8,905 nt of DNA from Hyphomicrobiales bacterium. GTDB lineage: Bacteria > Pseudomonadota > Alphaproteobacteria > Rhizobiales > UBA4765. The first letter of the stretch is position 1. Each line of letters opens with the position of its first letter. Positions 1-6,670 of the stretch are shown here, piece after piece. The stretch is from contig JAIYEB010000342.1 in the NCBI GenBank assembly GCA_027487195.1, forward strand, positions 1 to 8,905. Reading direction: 5' to 3'. Below the pieces are notes generated by a model. The model ran no database searches. It worked only from the letters and a program-made list of their open reading frames with translations, and was not told the DNA's origin. A program made the translations under genes and the position numbers.

Positions 1-1554
1 CTGTCGCAAGTCACTGCGCAAGGCGCGAGTGTCCTGCGCATTGCCATGACGGCGTCTGACATTCCGCTGACGACAGGCCAGACCGATCAGGGCGGCGAAG
101 GCCAGCGTTTCATGGGCTATACGCTGTATGACTCACTGATCAACTGGGACCTGACGCGGTCGGATGTGTCGTCCTCGTTGACGCCGGGCCTTGCCACCCG
201 TTGGGCCGTTGACCCGGCAAACAGCCGCCGCTGGATCTTCAACATCCGCGAAGGCGTGCGCTTCCATGACGGTAGCATTTTCACCGCTGAGGCTGCGGTC
301 TGGAACTTCGACAAGCTCCTGCGCGAAAATTCCCCGCAGTTCGATCGCCGGCAATCAGCCCAGGGCCGTTCACGCATTCCTGCCGTGGATACATATCGCG
401 CCATTGATCCAATGACGCTCGAGATCACCACCCGCGTGCCAGACGCCACGCTGCCCTACCAGATCGCCTGGATCATGTTTTCCTCGCCCGCGCAGTGGGA
501 GGCGACCGGGCGCAACTGGGACAATTTTGCGCGCACACCCTCGGGAACCGGGCCGTGGCGTATGGACCGCTGGACGCCGCGTGAGCGCGCGGAACTCATT
601 CCAAACACAGGATACTGGAACCCGGCGCGCGTGCCCAAGGTTGCGCGCATGGTTCTGCTACCCATGCCAGAGGTGAATGCGCGCGTTGCCGCGTTGCGCG
701 GCGGGCAGGTCGACTGGATCGAAGCTCCGGCACCAGATGCCATTCCCTCGCTTCGCCAGGCGGGCTTCCAGATCACCTCGAACGCCTATCCGCACAATTG
801 GACCTGGCACTTCAGCCGCGCTGAAGGCTCGCCCTGGAACGATATCCGCATCAGACAGGCGGCAAACCTGGCGGTGGATCGCGAAGGCATGAAGGAGCTT
901 CTCGGCGGGATGATGATCCCGGCGCAGGGCTTCATCACGCCGGGCCATGCCTGGTTCGGAAACCCAACCTTCAAGGTCAGGACTGACCTCGCCGAGGCCC
1001 GTCGTCTGATGGCTGCAGCCGGCTTCTCACAGCAGCGCCCATTGCGGACCAAGGTGTTGATTGCGCCATCGGGGTCAGGCCAAATGCTGCCGTTGCCCAT
1101 GAACGAGGTCATCCAGCAAAACCTTGCTGAGGTCGGGATTGCGATCGAGTTTGAGGTGGTCGAGTGGAATGCGCTGATCAACATCTGGCGCGCCGGCGCG
1201 CGCCATGAGACCTCGCGCGGGGCCACGGCGATGAACTACTCCTACTTCATCCAGGACCCGTTCACATGCTTCATCCGCCATCTCGCCAGCGAGCTGGTTC
1301 CCCCGGCAGGCACGAACTGGGGCCTGTACTCGGATCCGGCCATGGATGCGCTCTTCAACGAGCTGCGCACGACCTTTGATGAGGCCGCACAGAACCGTGT
1401 CCTCCAGCGCATTCACGAAAAGTATGTGGACGACGCCCTGTTTTTGATGGTGACGCATGACGTCGCGCCACGTGCGATGCACCGTCGCGTTCAGGGCTTT
1501 GTTCAGGCCCAGAACTGGTTCCAGGACTTCTCACCCGTGAATGTTGCAGGCTGA
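1..1554 (+). CDS. ABC transporter family 5 solute-binding protein, 5'-truncated by the window edge
   Basis: Periplasmic substrate-capturing subunit of a peptide/opine/nickel-class ABC importer (SBP_bac_5 family). The frame is open from base 1. An ATG at 46 is not the true start: the codons before it (LSQVTAQGASVLRIA) already read like the first mature strand, so the real start and signal peptide lie upstream of the window. About 517 codons are visible, close to the full mature length for the family. Family-type segments, numbered from the M at base 46, are: LYDSLINWD near residue 30; LTPGLATRWAV followed by the FNIREGVRFHDGS stretch (about 46-77), the best-known signature region; GTGPWRMDRW near 170; and a C-terminal GTNWGLYSDPAMDALFNE region near 425. 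It ends nine bases before the first permease gene, consistent with one operon. The ligand cannot be predicted; peptides, opines and other amides are all possible. Family assignment is firm, substrate unknown. Confidence 0.93.
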   Translation: MSQVTAQGASVLRIAMTASDIPLTTGQTDQGGEGQRFMGYTLYDSLINWDLTRSDVSSSLTPGLATRWAVDPANSRRWIFNIREGVRFHDGSIFTAEAAVWNFDKLLRENSPQFDRRQSAQGRSRIPAVDTYRAIDPMTLEITTRVPDATLPYQIAWIMFSSPAQWEATGRNWDNFARTPSGTGPWRMDRWTPRERAELIPNTGYWNPARVPKVARMVLLPMPEVNARVAALRGGQVDWIEAPAPDAIPSLRQAGFQITSNAYPHNWTWHFSRAEGSPWNDIRIRQAANLAVDREGMKELLGGMMIPAQGFITPGHAWFGNPTFKVRTDLAEARRLMAAAGFSQQRPLRTKVLIAPSGSGQMLPLPMNEVIQQNLAEVGIAIEFEVVEWNALINIWRAGARHETSRGATAMNYSYFIQDPFTCFIRHLASELVPPAGTNWGLYSDPAMDALFNELRTTFDEAAQNRVLQRIHEKYVDDALFLMVTHDVAPRAMHRRVQGFVQAQNWFQDFSPVNVAG

Positions 1555-1557
1555 GGT
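1552..1557 (+). promoter_or_regulatory. Ribosome binding site for the DppB-like permease, overlapping the upstream stop codon
   Basis: TGAGGT contains a GAGG Shine-Dalgarno core and includes the TGA stop of the binding-protein gene. Its core lies seven bases before a GTG codon at 1564. It supports GTG as the start of the permease and suggests translational coupling with the upstream gene. Confidence 0.6.
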
Positions 1558-1563
1558 CGCCCC

Positions 1564-2517
1564 GTGCTGAGCTATATTGGACGACGCATCGTCTACGCCT
1601 TGCCGATCATGCTGGGTGTGAGCCTTGCATGCTTTGCGCTCGTCCATATCGCTCCAGGCGATCCCCTTGTCTCGGTTCTGCCGGCGGACGCATCAGAAGC
1701 GCTCCGCCAGCAGATGATGGTTCTCTACGGCTTCGACCGCTCCTACCTTGAGCAGTTTGCGCTCTGGTTGTTTCGCGCGGCCCAGGGCGATCTCGGCACC
1801 TCCATTGCGAGTGGCCGTTCAGTCTCAAGCGAAGTCATGCGCGCAGTCGGCAACACGCTGATCCTGGCGATCACGGCGACCTTCATCGGCTTTCTGTTCG
1901 GCCTGCTGTTTGGCTTCGTTGCCGGCTATTTCCGCGATACCTGGATCGACAAATCAGCCTCGGTACTCTCCGTGATCGGAGTGTCGGTGCCGCACTACTG
2001 GCTCGGCATGGTGCTCGTGATCATCTTCTCGGCACAACTGAACTGGCTTCCGGCCACGGGCATGGGGCCGACCGGCTCGGCGGGCTGGCAAATGGACTGG
2101 GTCCATTTCCAGCATATCCTGCTGCCGGCACTGACCATGTCCGTCATCCCCATGGGGATCATCGCGCGGACAATCCGCGCGCTTGTTGCCGAGATTTTGA
2201 ACCAGGACTTTGTCCAGGCGCTTCGCGCCAAAGGCCTTGGCGAGCTCGGCGTCTTCACCCATGTCGTCAAGAACGCCGCGCCAACCGCGCTCGCTGTCAT
2301 GGGCCTTCAACTCGGCTATCTTCTCGGAGGTTCGATCCTGATCGAGACCGTGTTCTCCTGGCCTGGAACCGGCTTCCTGCTCAACTCAGCCATCTTCCAG
2401 CGAGATTTGCCCCTGCTCCAGGGCACCATCCTCGTGCTCGCGCTCTTCTTTGTGGCGCTGAATCTCGTGGTTGATGTCGTCCAGTCGTTCCTCGATCCGC
2501 GCATCCAGAGGGCATGA
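1564..2517 (+). CDS. Peptide-type ABC transporter permease, DppB/OppB-like
   Basis: First inner-membrane channel subunit of the importer, 317 residues, the usual DppB length. It starts with GTG, chosen because MLSYIGRRIVYALPIMLGVS is the standard N-terminal amphipathic segment leading into the first membrane helix, and because a Shine-Dalgarno core lies seven bases upstream. Further hallmarks are APGDP (30-34), the periplasmic YGFDRSYLEQFALWL and GDLGTSI block (55-81), hydrophobic segments near 98-121, 133-157, 185-208, 240-262 and 285-305, and the cytoplasmic EAA coupling loop around 210-238 (QDFVQALRAKGLGEL), which docks on the ATPases. The C-terminal LDPRIQRA matches the family's terminal DPR motif. 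It is the partner of the next gene, whose start is one base after this stop. No truncation or odd residue was seen. Confidence 0.95.
   Translation: MLSYIGRRIVYALPIMLGVSLACFALVHIAPGDPLVSVLPADASEALRQQMMVLYGFDRSYLEQFALWLFRAAQGDLGTSIASGRSVSSEVMRAVGNTLILAITATFIGFLFGLLFGFVAGYFRDTWIDKSASVLSVIGVSVPHYWLGMVLVIIFSAQLNWLPATGMGPTGSAGWQMDWVHFQHILLPALTMSVIPMGIIARTIRALVAEILNQDFVQALRAKGLGELGVFTHVVKNAAPTALAVMGLQLGYLLGGSILIETVFSWPGTGFLLNSAIFQRDLPLLQGTILVLALFFVALNLVVDVVQSFLDPRIQRA
2507..2512 (+). promoter_or_regulatory. Ribosome binding site deciding the start of the DppC-like permease
   Basis: AGAGGG lies six bases before the ATG at 2519 and inside the last codons of the preceding permease. It favours ATG 2519 over an in-frame ATG at 2471, which would add 16 residues of unlikely composition (serine/arginine-rich) and overlap the upstream gene by 47 bases. 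Confidence 0.6.
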
Positions 2518-2518
2518 G

Positions 2519-3406
2519 ATGACCTTCAGTTCCATTCCCGTTGGCAACGTCAAGGCAATCGAGAAGAGCGAGGGATATTGGGCGTCGGTGTTGCGGCGTT
2601 TTTCCAAGGACAAGCTGGCGATTGCAGCCTTGATCGTCATTATCCTTTTGATCGCAATGGCGCTCCTGTCGCCGTGGATCTCGCCTCAGGATCCTTATGC
2701 CGGGCGCACACTGCGCCGGCTGCGCCCGATTGGCACGGACGGTTTTCCCCTCGGAACCGATGAGCTCGGGCGCGATATGCTCTCCCGCCTGATGGTGGGG
2801 GCGCGCATGTCACTGCTGATGGGCGTCACGCCGGTCCTGATCGCATTTTGCGTTGGCTCAACGATCGGCATCCTCGCAGGCTTCGTCGGCGGCAAGCTCA
2901 ACACTGTGCTGATGCGCACGGTTGATGTGTTCTACGCCTTCCCTTCAGTGCTCCTTGCCGTTGCCCTGTCGGGCGCGCTTGGTGCTGGCCTTGGCAATGC
3001 GCTTCTGTCCCTGACGATTGTGTTCATCCCGCCGATTGCCCGCGTGGCGGAGGCTGTCACTACGCAGGTCCGCAGCCGCGACTATGTCGAGGCTGCGCGC
3101 GCATCGGGCGCGTCCGCATTCACGATTGTGCGCGTTCACGTGCTTGGTAACGTGGTCGGCCCAATCTTTGTCTACGCAACAGGGCTCATCTCGGTCTCGA
3201 TGATCCTTGCCTCGGGCCTGTCGTTCCTGGGCCTTGGCGTGCGTCCGCCGGAGCCCGAGTGGGGCTTGATGCTGAACACCTTGCGCACGGCGATCTATGT
3301 TCAGCCCATGGTCGCTGCCCTGCCGGGCGTGATGATCTTCATCACCTCGATCGCGTTCAACCTGTTCTCCGACGGGCTGCGCTCGGCCATGGATGTCAAG
3401 TCATGA
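2519..3406 (+). CDS. Peptide-type ABC transporter permease, DppC/OppC-like
   Basis: Second inner-membrane channel subunit, 295 residues from the ATG at 2519. The N-terminal OppC-type region has the first membrane helix (about 34-52) followed by SPWISPQDPY. Next comes the family-typical FPLGTDELGRDMLSRLMVGARMSL block (77-100). Membrane segments follow near 101-122, 136-158, 161-180, 214-236 and 265-283. The EAA coupling loop lies around 187-215 (RDYVEAARASGASAFTIVRVHVLGN). LSFLGLGVRPPEPEWG (235-249) and FNLFSDGLRSAMD (280-292) are strongly conserved in DppC-type proteins. Its stop overlaps the next gene's start as ATGA (3403-3406), so it is probably translationally coupled to the first ATPase. 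It forms the heterodimeric pore with the DppB-like subunit. Confidence 0.95.
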   Translation: MTFSSIPVGNVKAIEKSEGYWASVLRRFSKDKLAIAALIVIILLIAMALLSPWISPQDPYAGRTLRRLRPIGTDGFPLGTDELGRDMLSRLMVGARMSLLMGVTPVLIAFCVGSTIGILAGFVGGKLNTVLMRTVDVFYAFPSVLLAVALSGALGAGLGNALLSLTIVFIPPIARVAEAVTTQVRSRDYVEAARASGASAFTIVRVHVLGNVVGPIFVYATGLISVSMILASGLSFLGLGVRPPEPEWGLMLNTLRTAIYVQPMVAALPGVMIFITSIAFNLFSDGLRSAMDVKS

Positions 3407-4404
3407 GCGCGCTTCTGGAAGCCGTCGGTCTCGTCAAGCACTTTCCGGTCAAACGGAACCTGATTGGCAAACCAACCGCTGTCGTTCGAGCCGTTGATGG
3501 CATCGATTTCAATGTGGCAAAGGGCGAAACGCTTGGGATCGTGGGCGAGTCCGGCTGCGGAAAGTCGACAACCGCGCGGCTGTTGATGCAGCTGATCATG
3601 CAGGACAAGGGCGACATCCGCTTCGACGGCAAGGTCGCTGGTGGTCCGGACCTGCCGCTCAAGGCCTACCGGCGTGATGTGCAAATGGTGTTTCAGGACT
3701 CCTATGCCTCGCTCAACCCGCGCCTGACCGTTGAGGATTCCATCGCATTTGGGCCGATGGTTCATGGCATCTCGCGAAACGAGGCCCTGTCGCGCACGCA
3801 TCAACTCCTGTCGCGTGTCGGCCTGGAGCCCAAGCGTTTTGCCGGGCGCTACCCGCACGAGGTTTCCGGTGGCCAGCGCCAGCGCATCAACATTGCGCGC
3901 GCCCTTGCGCTCAACCCGCGTCTTGTCATTCTCGATGAAGCGGTGTCCGCGCTCGACAAGTCTGTCGAGGCACAGGTCTTGAACCTGCTCCTGGACCTCA
4001 AGGATGAGTTTGGCCTGACCTACGTTTTCATCAGCCATGATCTCAATGTCGTTCGGTTCATGTCAGACCGGGTCATGGTCATGTATCTTGGCCAGATCGC
4101 GGAAATCGGGCCATCCGAGGACGTTTTTCGTGCAGCAGCTCACCCCTACTCCACGGCCTTGCTTGGATCGATGCCGGCCATTGATCCAGAAAGGCGAACG
4201 ATGGAAGCGCCGCTTTCCGGCGACCCGCCAAACCCCATCGACCCACCGCCGGGATGCCGGTTTCATACGCGCTGCCGCCTCGCCGAGCCGGTATGCTCTG
4301 CAAAGGTCCCGACCCTGACCCGTCTCTCGCAAACCCATCAGGCCGCCTGCCATGTGGTCGCGGCCGGCAGCGGCCATAGCGCAAGCCCAGGGGTTGCGGC
4401 ATGA
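3403..4404 (+). CDS. ABC transporter ATP-binding protein, OppF/DppF-like
   Basis: Cytoplasmic ATPase that powers the importer, 333 residues. The frame is open further upstream, but the ATG at 3403 gives MSALLEAVGLVKHFPVK, the normal OppF N-terminus, and overlaps the permease stop by four bases; only a weak GGA precedes it. Visible motifs: Walker A GESGCGKST (48-56), Q-loop Q98, ABC signature VSGGQRQR (154-161), Walker B LVILDE (174-179), D-loop SALD (182-185) and H-loop H212. The C-terminal oligopeptide-transporter domain has GDPPNPIDPPPGCRF (273-287) and four cysteines (285, 291, 298, 316) spaced like the iron-sulfur ligands described in this family. The Walker B reads DEAVSALDK rather than the commoner DEPVSALDV, a variant I recognise from alphaproteobacterial DppF proteins, so not a defect. 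Assignment to the F type rests on the GETLGIVGESGCGKST wording. Confidence 0.95.
   Translation: MSALLEAVGLVKHFPVKRNLIGKPTAVVRAVDGIDFNVAKGETLGIVGESGCGKSTTARLLMQLIMQDKGDIRFDGKVAGGPDLPLKAYRRDVQMVFQDSYASLNPRLTVEDSIAFGPMVHGISRNEALSRTHQLLSRVGLEPKRFAGRYPHEVSGGQRQRINIARALALNPRLVILDEAVSALDKSVEAQVLNLLLDLKDEFGLTYVFISHDLNVVRFMSDRVMVMYLGQIAEIGPSEDVFRAAAHPYSTALLGSMPAIDPERRTMEAPLSGDPPNPIDPPPGCRFHTRCRLAEPVCSAKVPTLTRLSQTHQAACHVVAAGSGHSASPGVAA
4389..4393 (+). promoter_or_regulatory. Ribosome binding site for the OppD-like ATPase
   Basis: AGGGG lies seven bases before the ATG at 4401, inside the last codons of the upstream ATPase gene. Together with the ATGA overlap (4401-4404) it supports coupled translation of the two ATPases. 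Confidence 0.5.
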
Positions 4405-5411
4405 GCCAGCCCATCGTCGATGTCTCAAATCTGACAGTCGTGTTCAGCGGCGGTCGCGTGCCGGTCAAGGCCGTGAACGGTGTCGATCTGAAGATCGCGG
4501 CTGGCGACGCTGTGGCCCTTCTTGGAGAATCGGGATCGGGCAAAAGCGTAACGCTGCGCGCGTTGATGCGGCTGTTGCCGGAAAAGACCGCGCGCATTGA
4601 AGCAGACCGCATGACAGTCGCCGGGCAAACCGTCCTTGACCTGCCAAAGCAAGACCTCACGCGATATCGCGGGGGTATCGTGTCCATGATCTTTCAGGAG
4701 CCAGCGCTCGCGCTTGATCCGGTCTACACCCTGGGCGACCAGATTGCCGAAACCGTTGTCCGCCATGAGGGCGTGAGCTTTTCCGAAGGTCGAAAGCGCG
4801 CGCTGGATCTGTTCGAACGCGTTCGGATCCCATCTCCCCAGCGCCGACTGGAAGCGTATCCGCATGAAATGTCAGGCGGCATGCGCCAGCGAGCCATGAT
4901 TGCGCTTGCGCTCGCGTGCCAGCCCAAGGTCCTGTTGGCAGATGAGCCAACGACAGCGCTTGATGCGACGGTTCAAATCCAGATCCTTCTGCTCCTGCGC
5001 GAACTGCAACGCGAACTGGGTCTGGCAATCATTTTTGTCACCCATGACATTGGCGCGGCCGTTGAGATCGCGGACCGTATCGCCGTGATGTATGCCGGGC
5101 GCATTGTGGAAGAGGGGCCGGTGCGCACGCTTATCCGCGAACCCCGACACCCCTACACCATCGGGCTTTTGAAGAGCCGCGCCCATGGCGCGATGGCCAA
5201 GGGCGGACGCCTCGAGACCATTCCTGGAAGCCCGCCGGATCTCGCGGCCCTTCCGCCCGGATGCGCATTCGCGCCAAGATGTACCTTCGTGGCGGATAGC
5301 TGCGCCACGATCCAGCCGCCCGTGGTTCAGATCAGCCCGGATCATGCCGTGCGCTGTTTGCAAACTGATGCGACCCAGAACGCTGCGCCCAAGTTGATTG
5401 AGCAGGACTGA
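4401..5411 (+). CDS. ABC transporter ATP-binding protein, OppD/DppD-like
   Basis: Second cytoplasmic ATPase of the importer, 336 residues, expected to pair with the OppF-like subunit. Motifs in order: Walker A GESGSGKS (42-49), Q-loop Q99 in MIFQEPALALDPV, ABC signature MSGGMRQR (157-164), Walker B VLLADEPTTALD (177-188) and H-loop H215 in FVTHDIGA. The C-terminal oligopeptide-transporter domain includes RHPYTIGLLKS (249-259), IPGSPPDLAALPPGCAFAPRC (274-294) and cysteines 288, 294, 301 and 319. The SGGM signature and DEPTTALD are typical of D-type subunits. All nucleotide-site residues are intact. The order here is B-C-F-D, so the F-type ATPase precedes the D-type, the reverse of the E. coli dpp order. 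The stop is followed after three bases by the amidase start. Confidence 0.95.
   Translation: MSQPIVDVSNLTVVFSGGRVPVKAVNGVDLKIAAGDAVALLGESGSGKSVTLRALMRLLPEKTARIEADRMTVAGQTVLDLPKQDLTRYRGGIVSMIFQEPALALDPVYTLGDQIAETVVRHEGVSFSEGRKRALDLFERVRIPSPQRRLEAYPHEMSGGMRQRAMIALALACQPKVLLADEPTTALDATVQIQILLLLRELQRELGLAIIFVTHDIGAAVEIADRIAVMYAGRIVEEGPVRTLIREPRHPYTIGLLKSRAHGAMAKGGRLETIPGSPPDLAALPPGCAFAPRCTFVADSCATIQPPVVQISPDHAVRCLQTDATQNAAPKLIEQD
5404..5407 (+). promoter_or_regulatory. Ribosome binding site for the amidase
   Basis: AGGA seven bases before the ATG at 5415, inside the last codons of the upstream ATPase gene. It supports this start and inclusion of the amidase in the operon. Confidence 0.45.
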
Positions 5412-5414
5412 TCC

Positions 5415-6584
5415 ATGCTTTTGAAGAACGATCCAGCCCGCGCCTTCATGCCTTATCCCCCTGTGCCGGTCGCACGCAGCGCGGATGGGCCGCTTTCTGA
5501 CCTCACTTTCGCGGTCAAGGATCTGTTTGATGTCGCTGGCTATCCAACCAGCGTTGGCAGCGCGCACATGCTGGCCATCTCCGGAACCAAAACTGTCCAT
5601 GCCGAGATCGTCCAGACGCTGTTGGATGCCGGCGCGCGCTTTGTTGGCAAATCCATCACGGACGAACTGGCTTTCTCGCTCAACGGAAAGAATGCCCATT
5701 TTGGAACACCCGTGAATGGCGGCGCACCTGACCGCATTCCCGGGGGCTCTTCCTCGGGGTCCGCATCTGCGGTCTCGCATGGCATCGTGGATTTCGCGCT
5801 TGGAACAGATACGGGCGGCTCCATCCGCACGCCTGCGAGCCACTGCGGCCTGATTGGCCTCAGACCCAGCCATGGGAGCGTGTCGCTGAAAGGCGCGCAT
5901 GATCTTGCCCCGAGCTTCGACACCTGCGGCTGGTTTGCACGCGACATCAAGACATACGCGCGGGTCGCAGATGTCGTCTTTGGAGCGGGTAGCAGGCCAC
6001 TCGGCAAGGCGCTCATTGCGCGCGACATGTTCGCCAAACTGTCGCCTGAAGCGCTTGATGCATTCAAGCCGGCAGTTGCGCGCGTCGAAGCGGTTACGGG
6101 CGCTGCCGCACCCGTGGACGTCATGGTGCCAGACCCACAGACACTTTACTGGGCCTTCCGCTACCTGCAGGGCCGCGAGGCATGGCAGGTGGATGGAGCC
6201 TTCATCGAGCGCTATCAGCCACCCCTGGGGCCCGGCATCCGCGAACGTTTCATGTGGTCAAGGACGGTCACTGACGAGCAGGTGTCCAATGCGAATTCCG
6301 TTCGCTCGACATTCAGGTCAGCTTTTGAGGCCATCATTGGCGATAGCGTCCTGATCCTGCCAACGATGCCTGATGTTGCGCCACTGCTTGATGCCTCCGA
6401 GGCCGACATCGAGGACTACCGCAACACGGCTCTCGAATTCCTGTGCCTCGCCGGCCTGTCCGGCTTGCCTCAACTCAGCCTGCCGCTCGCAACAAGGCTT
6501 GGCGCGCCGTTGGGTCTGTCACTCATTGGCCCGCGCGGCAGGGACCGTGATCTGATCAGCCTTGCAGAACGCATCATGGGCTGA
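5415..6584 (+). CDS. Amidase-signature family hydrolase, resembling the short AMI1 (indole-3-acetamide hydrolase) type
   Basis: Hydrolyses a carboxamide to a carboxylate and ammonia or an amine, probably in the cytoplasm: no signal peptide or membrane segment is seen. It has 389 residues, short for an amidase-signature enzyme (often 450-550). The Ser-cisSer-Lys triad is complete: K35 in FAVKDLFDVAG, S112 in GGSSSGSA (110-117) and nucleophile S136 in GTDTGGSIRTPAS (130-142). The 77- and 24-residue spacings match the family. NGKNAHFGTP (90-99), GLRPSHGSVS (148-157) and SFDTCGWFARD (167-177) closely recall the plant indole-3-acetamide hydrolase AMI1 as I remember it, and the small size fits. Many uncharacterised bacterial amidases share these blocks, so the substrate remains open. 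Starting three bases after the ATPase stop, it is almost certainly the last gene of the transporter operon and may act on the imported compound. Confidence 0.93.
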   Translation: MLLKNDPARAFMPYPPVPVARSADGPLSDLTFAVKDLFDVAGYPTSVGSAHMLAISGTKTVHAEIVQTLLDAGARFVGKSITDELAFSLNGKNAHFGTPVNGGAPDRIPGGSSSGSASAVSHGIVDFALGTDTGGSIRTPASHCGLIGLRPSHGSVSLKGAHDLAPSFDTCGWFARDIKTYARVADVVFGAGSRPLGKALIARDMFAKLSPEALDAFKPAVARVEAVTGAAAPVDVMVPDPQTLYWAFRYLQGREAWQVDGAFIERYQPPLGPGIRERFMWSRTVTDEQVSNANSVRSTFRSAFEAIIGDSVLILPTMPDVAPLLDASEADIEDYRNTALEFLCLAGLSGLPQLSLPLATRLGAPLGLSLIGPRGRDRDLISLAERIMG

Positions 6585-6588
6585 GGTC

Positions 6589-6608
6589 CCGAACCGCTAA
6601 GGGTTCGG
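6589..6608. terminator. Stem-loop between convergent genes, possible terminator
   Basis: CCGAACC (6589-6595) pairs perfectly with GGTTCGG (6602-6608) across a six-base loop, starting five bases after the amidase stop. No T-run follows on either strand, so it is not a textbook intrinsic terminator. Its position between converging genes suggests a transcription boundary or mRNA 3'-end stabiliser. Confidence 0.45.
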
Positions 6609-6614
6609 CGCTTA

Positions 6615-6644
6615 TCCGATCCCACCAGCATATGCTGTCCGATC
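6615..6644. repeat. 12-bp palindrome flanked by a 7-bp direct repeat
   Basis: CAGCATATGCTG (6626-6637) is a perfect palindrome. TCCGATC occurs on both sides (6615-6621 and 6638-6644). It lies in the 86-base gap between the convergent amidase and amine oxidase genes. It could be a protein-binding site, a second hairpin or chance; nothing in the sequence decides this. Confidence 0.4.
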
Positions 6645-6670
6645 AGCCGTGCCGGGCATGCCGCAAGGGG

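Noticed and set aside
1189..1205. Run of alternating GC (gcgcgccggcgcgcgcc) in the binding-protein gene
   Set aside because: It encodes ordinary Arg-Ala-Gly-Ala-Arg codons in a GC-rich gene; no regulatory context.
2471..2518. Upstream in-frame ATG that would extend the DppC-like permease by 16 residues
   Set aside because: It would overlap the preceding gene by 47 bases and add an atypical serine/arginine-rich leader, whereas ATG 2519 has a good AGAGGG ribosome binding site.
3259..3402. N-terminal extension of the OppF-like ATPase in the open frame upstream of 3403
   Set aside because: The extension lies inside the DppC-like gene and has no family similarity; the ATGA overlap start at 3403 gives the normal OppF N-terminus.
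3922..3960. DEAVSALDK in place of DEPVSALDV in the first ATPase, as a possible defect
   Set aside because: This wording is familiar from alphaproteobacterial DppF-type proteins and the catalytic Asp and Glu are present.
3301..4038. Minus-strand open frame of 245 codons opposite the OppF-like ATPase
   Set aside because: It is fully antisense to a gene with complete Walker A, signature and Walker B motifs, and shows no domain of its own.
4872..5900. Long open frame on the minus strand (342 codons) across the OppD-like ATPase and the amidase
   Set aside because: It lies antisense to two genes with intact catalytic motifs, spans their junction, and has arginine/histidine-rich low-coherence protein with no recognisable domain. 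It is a GC-rich shadow frame.
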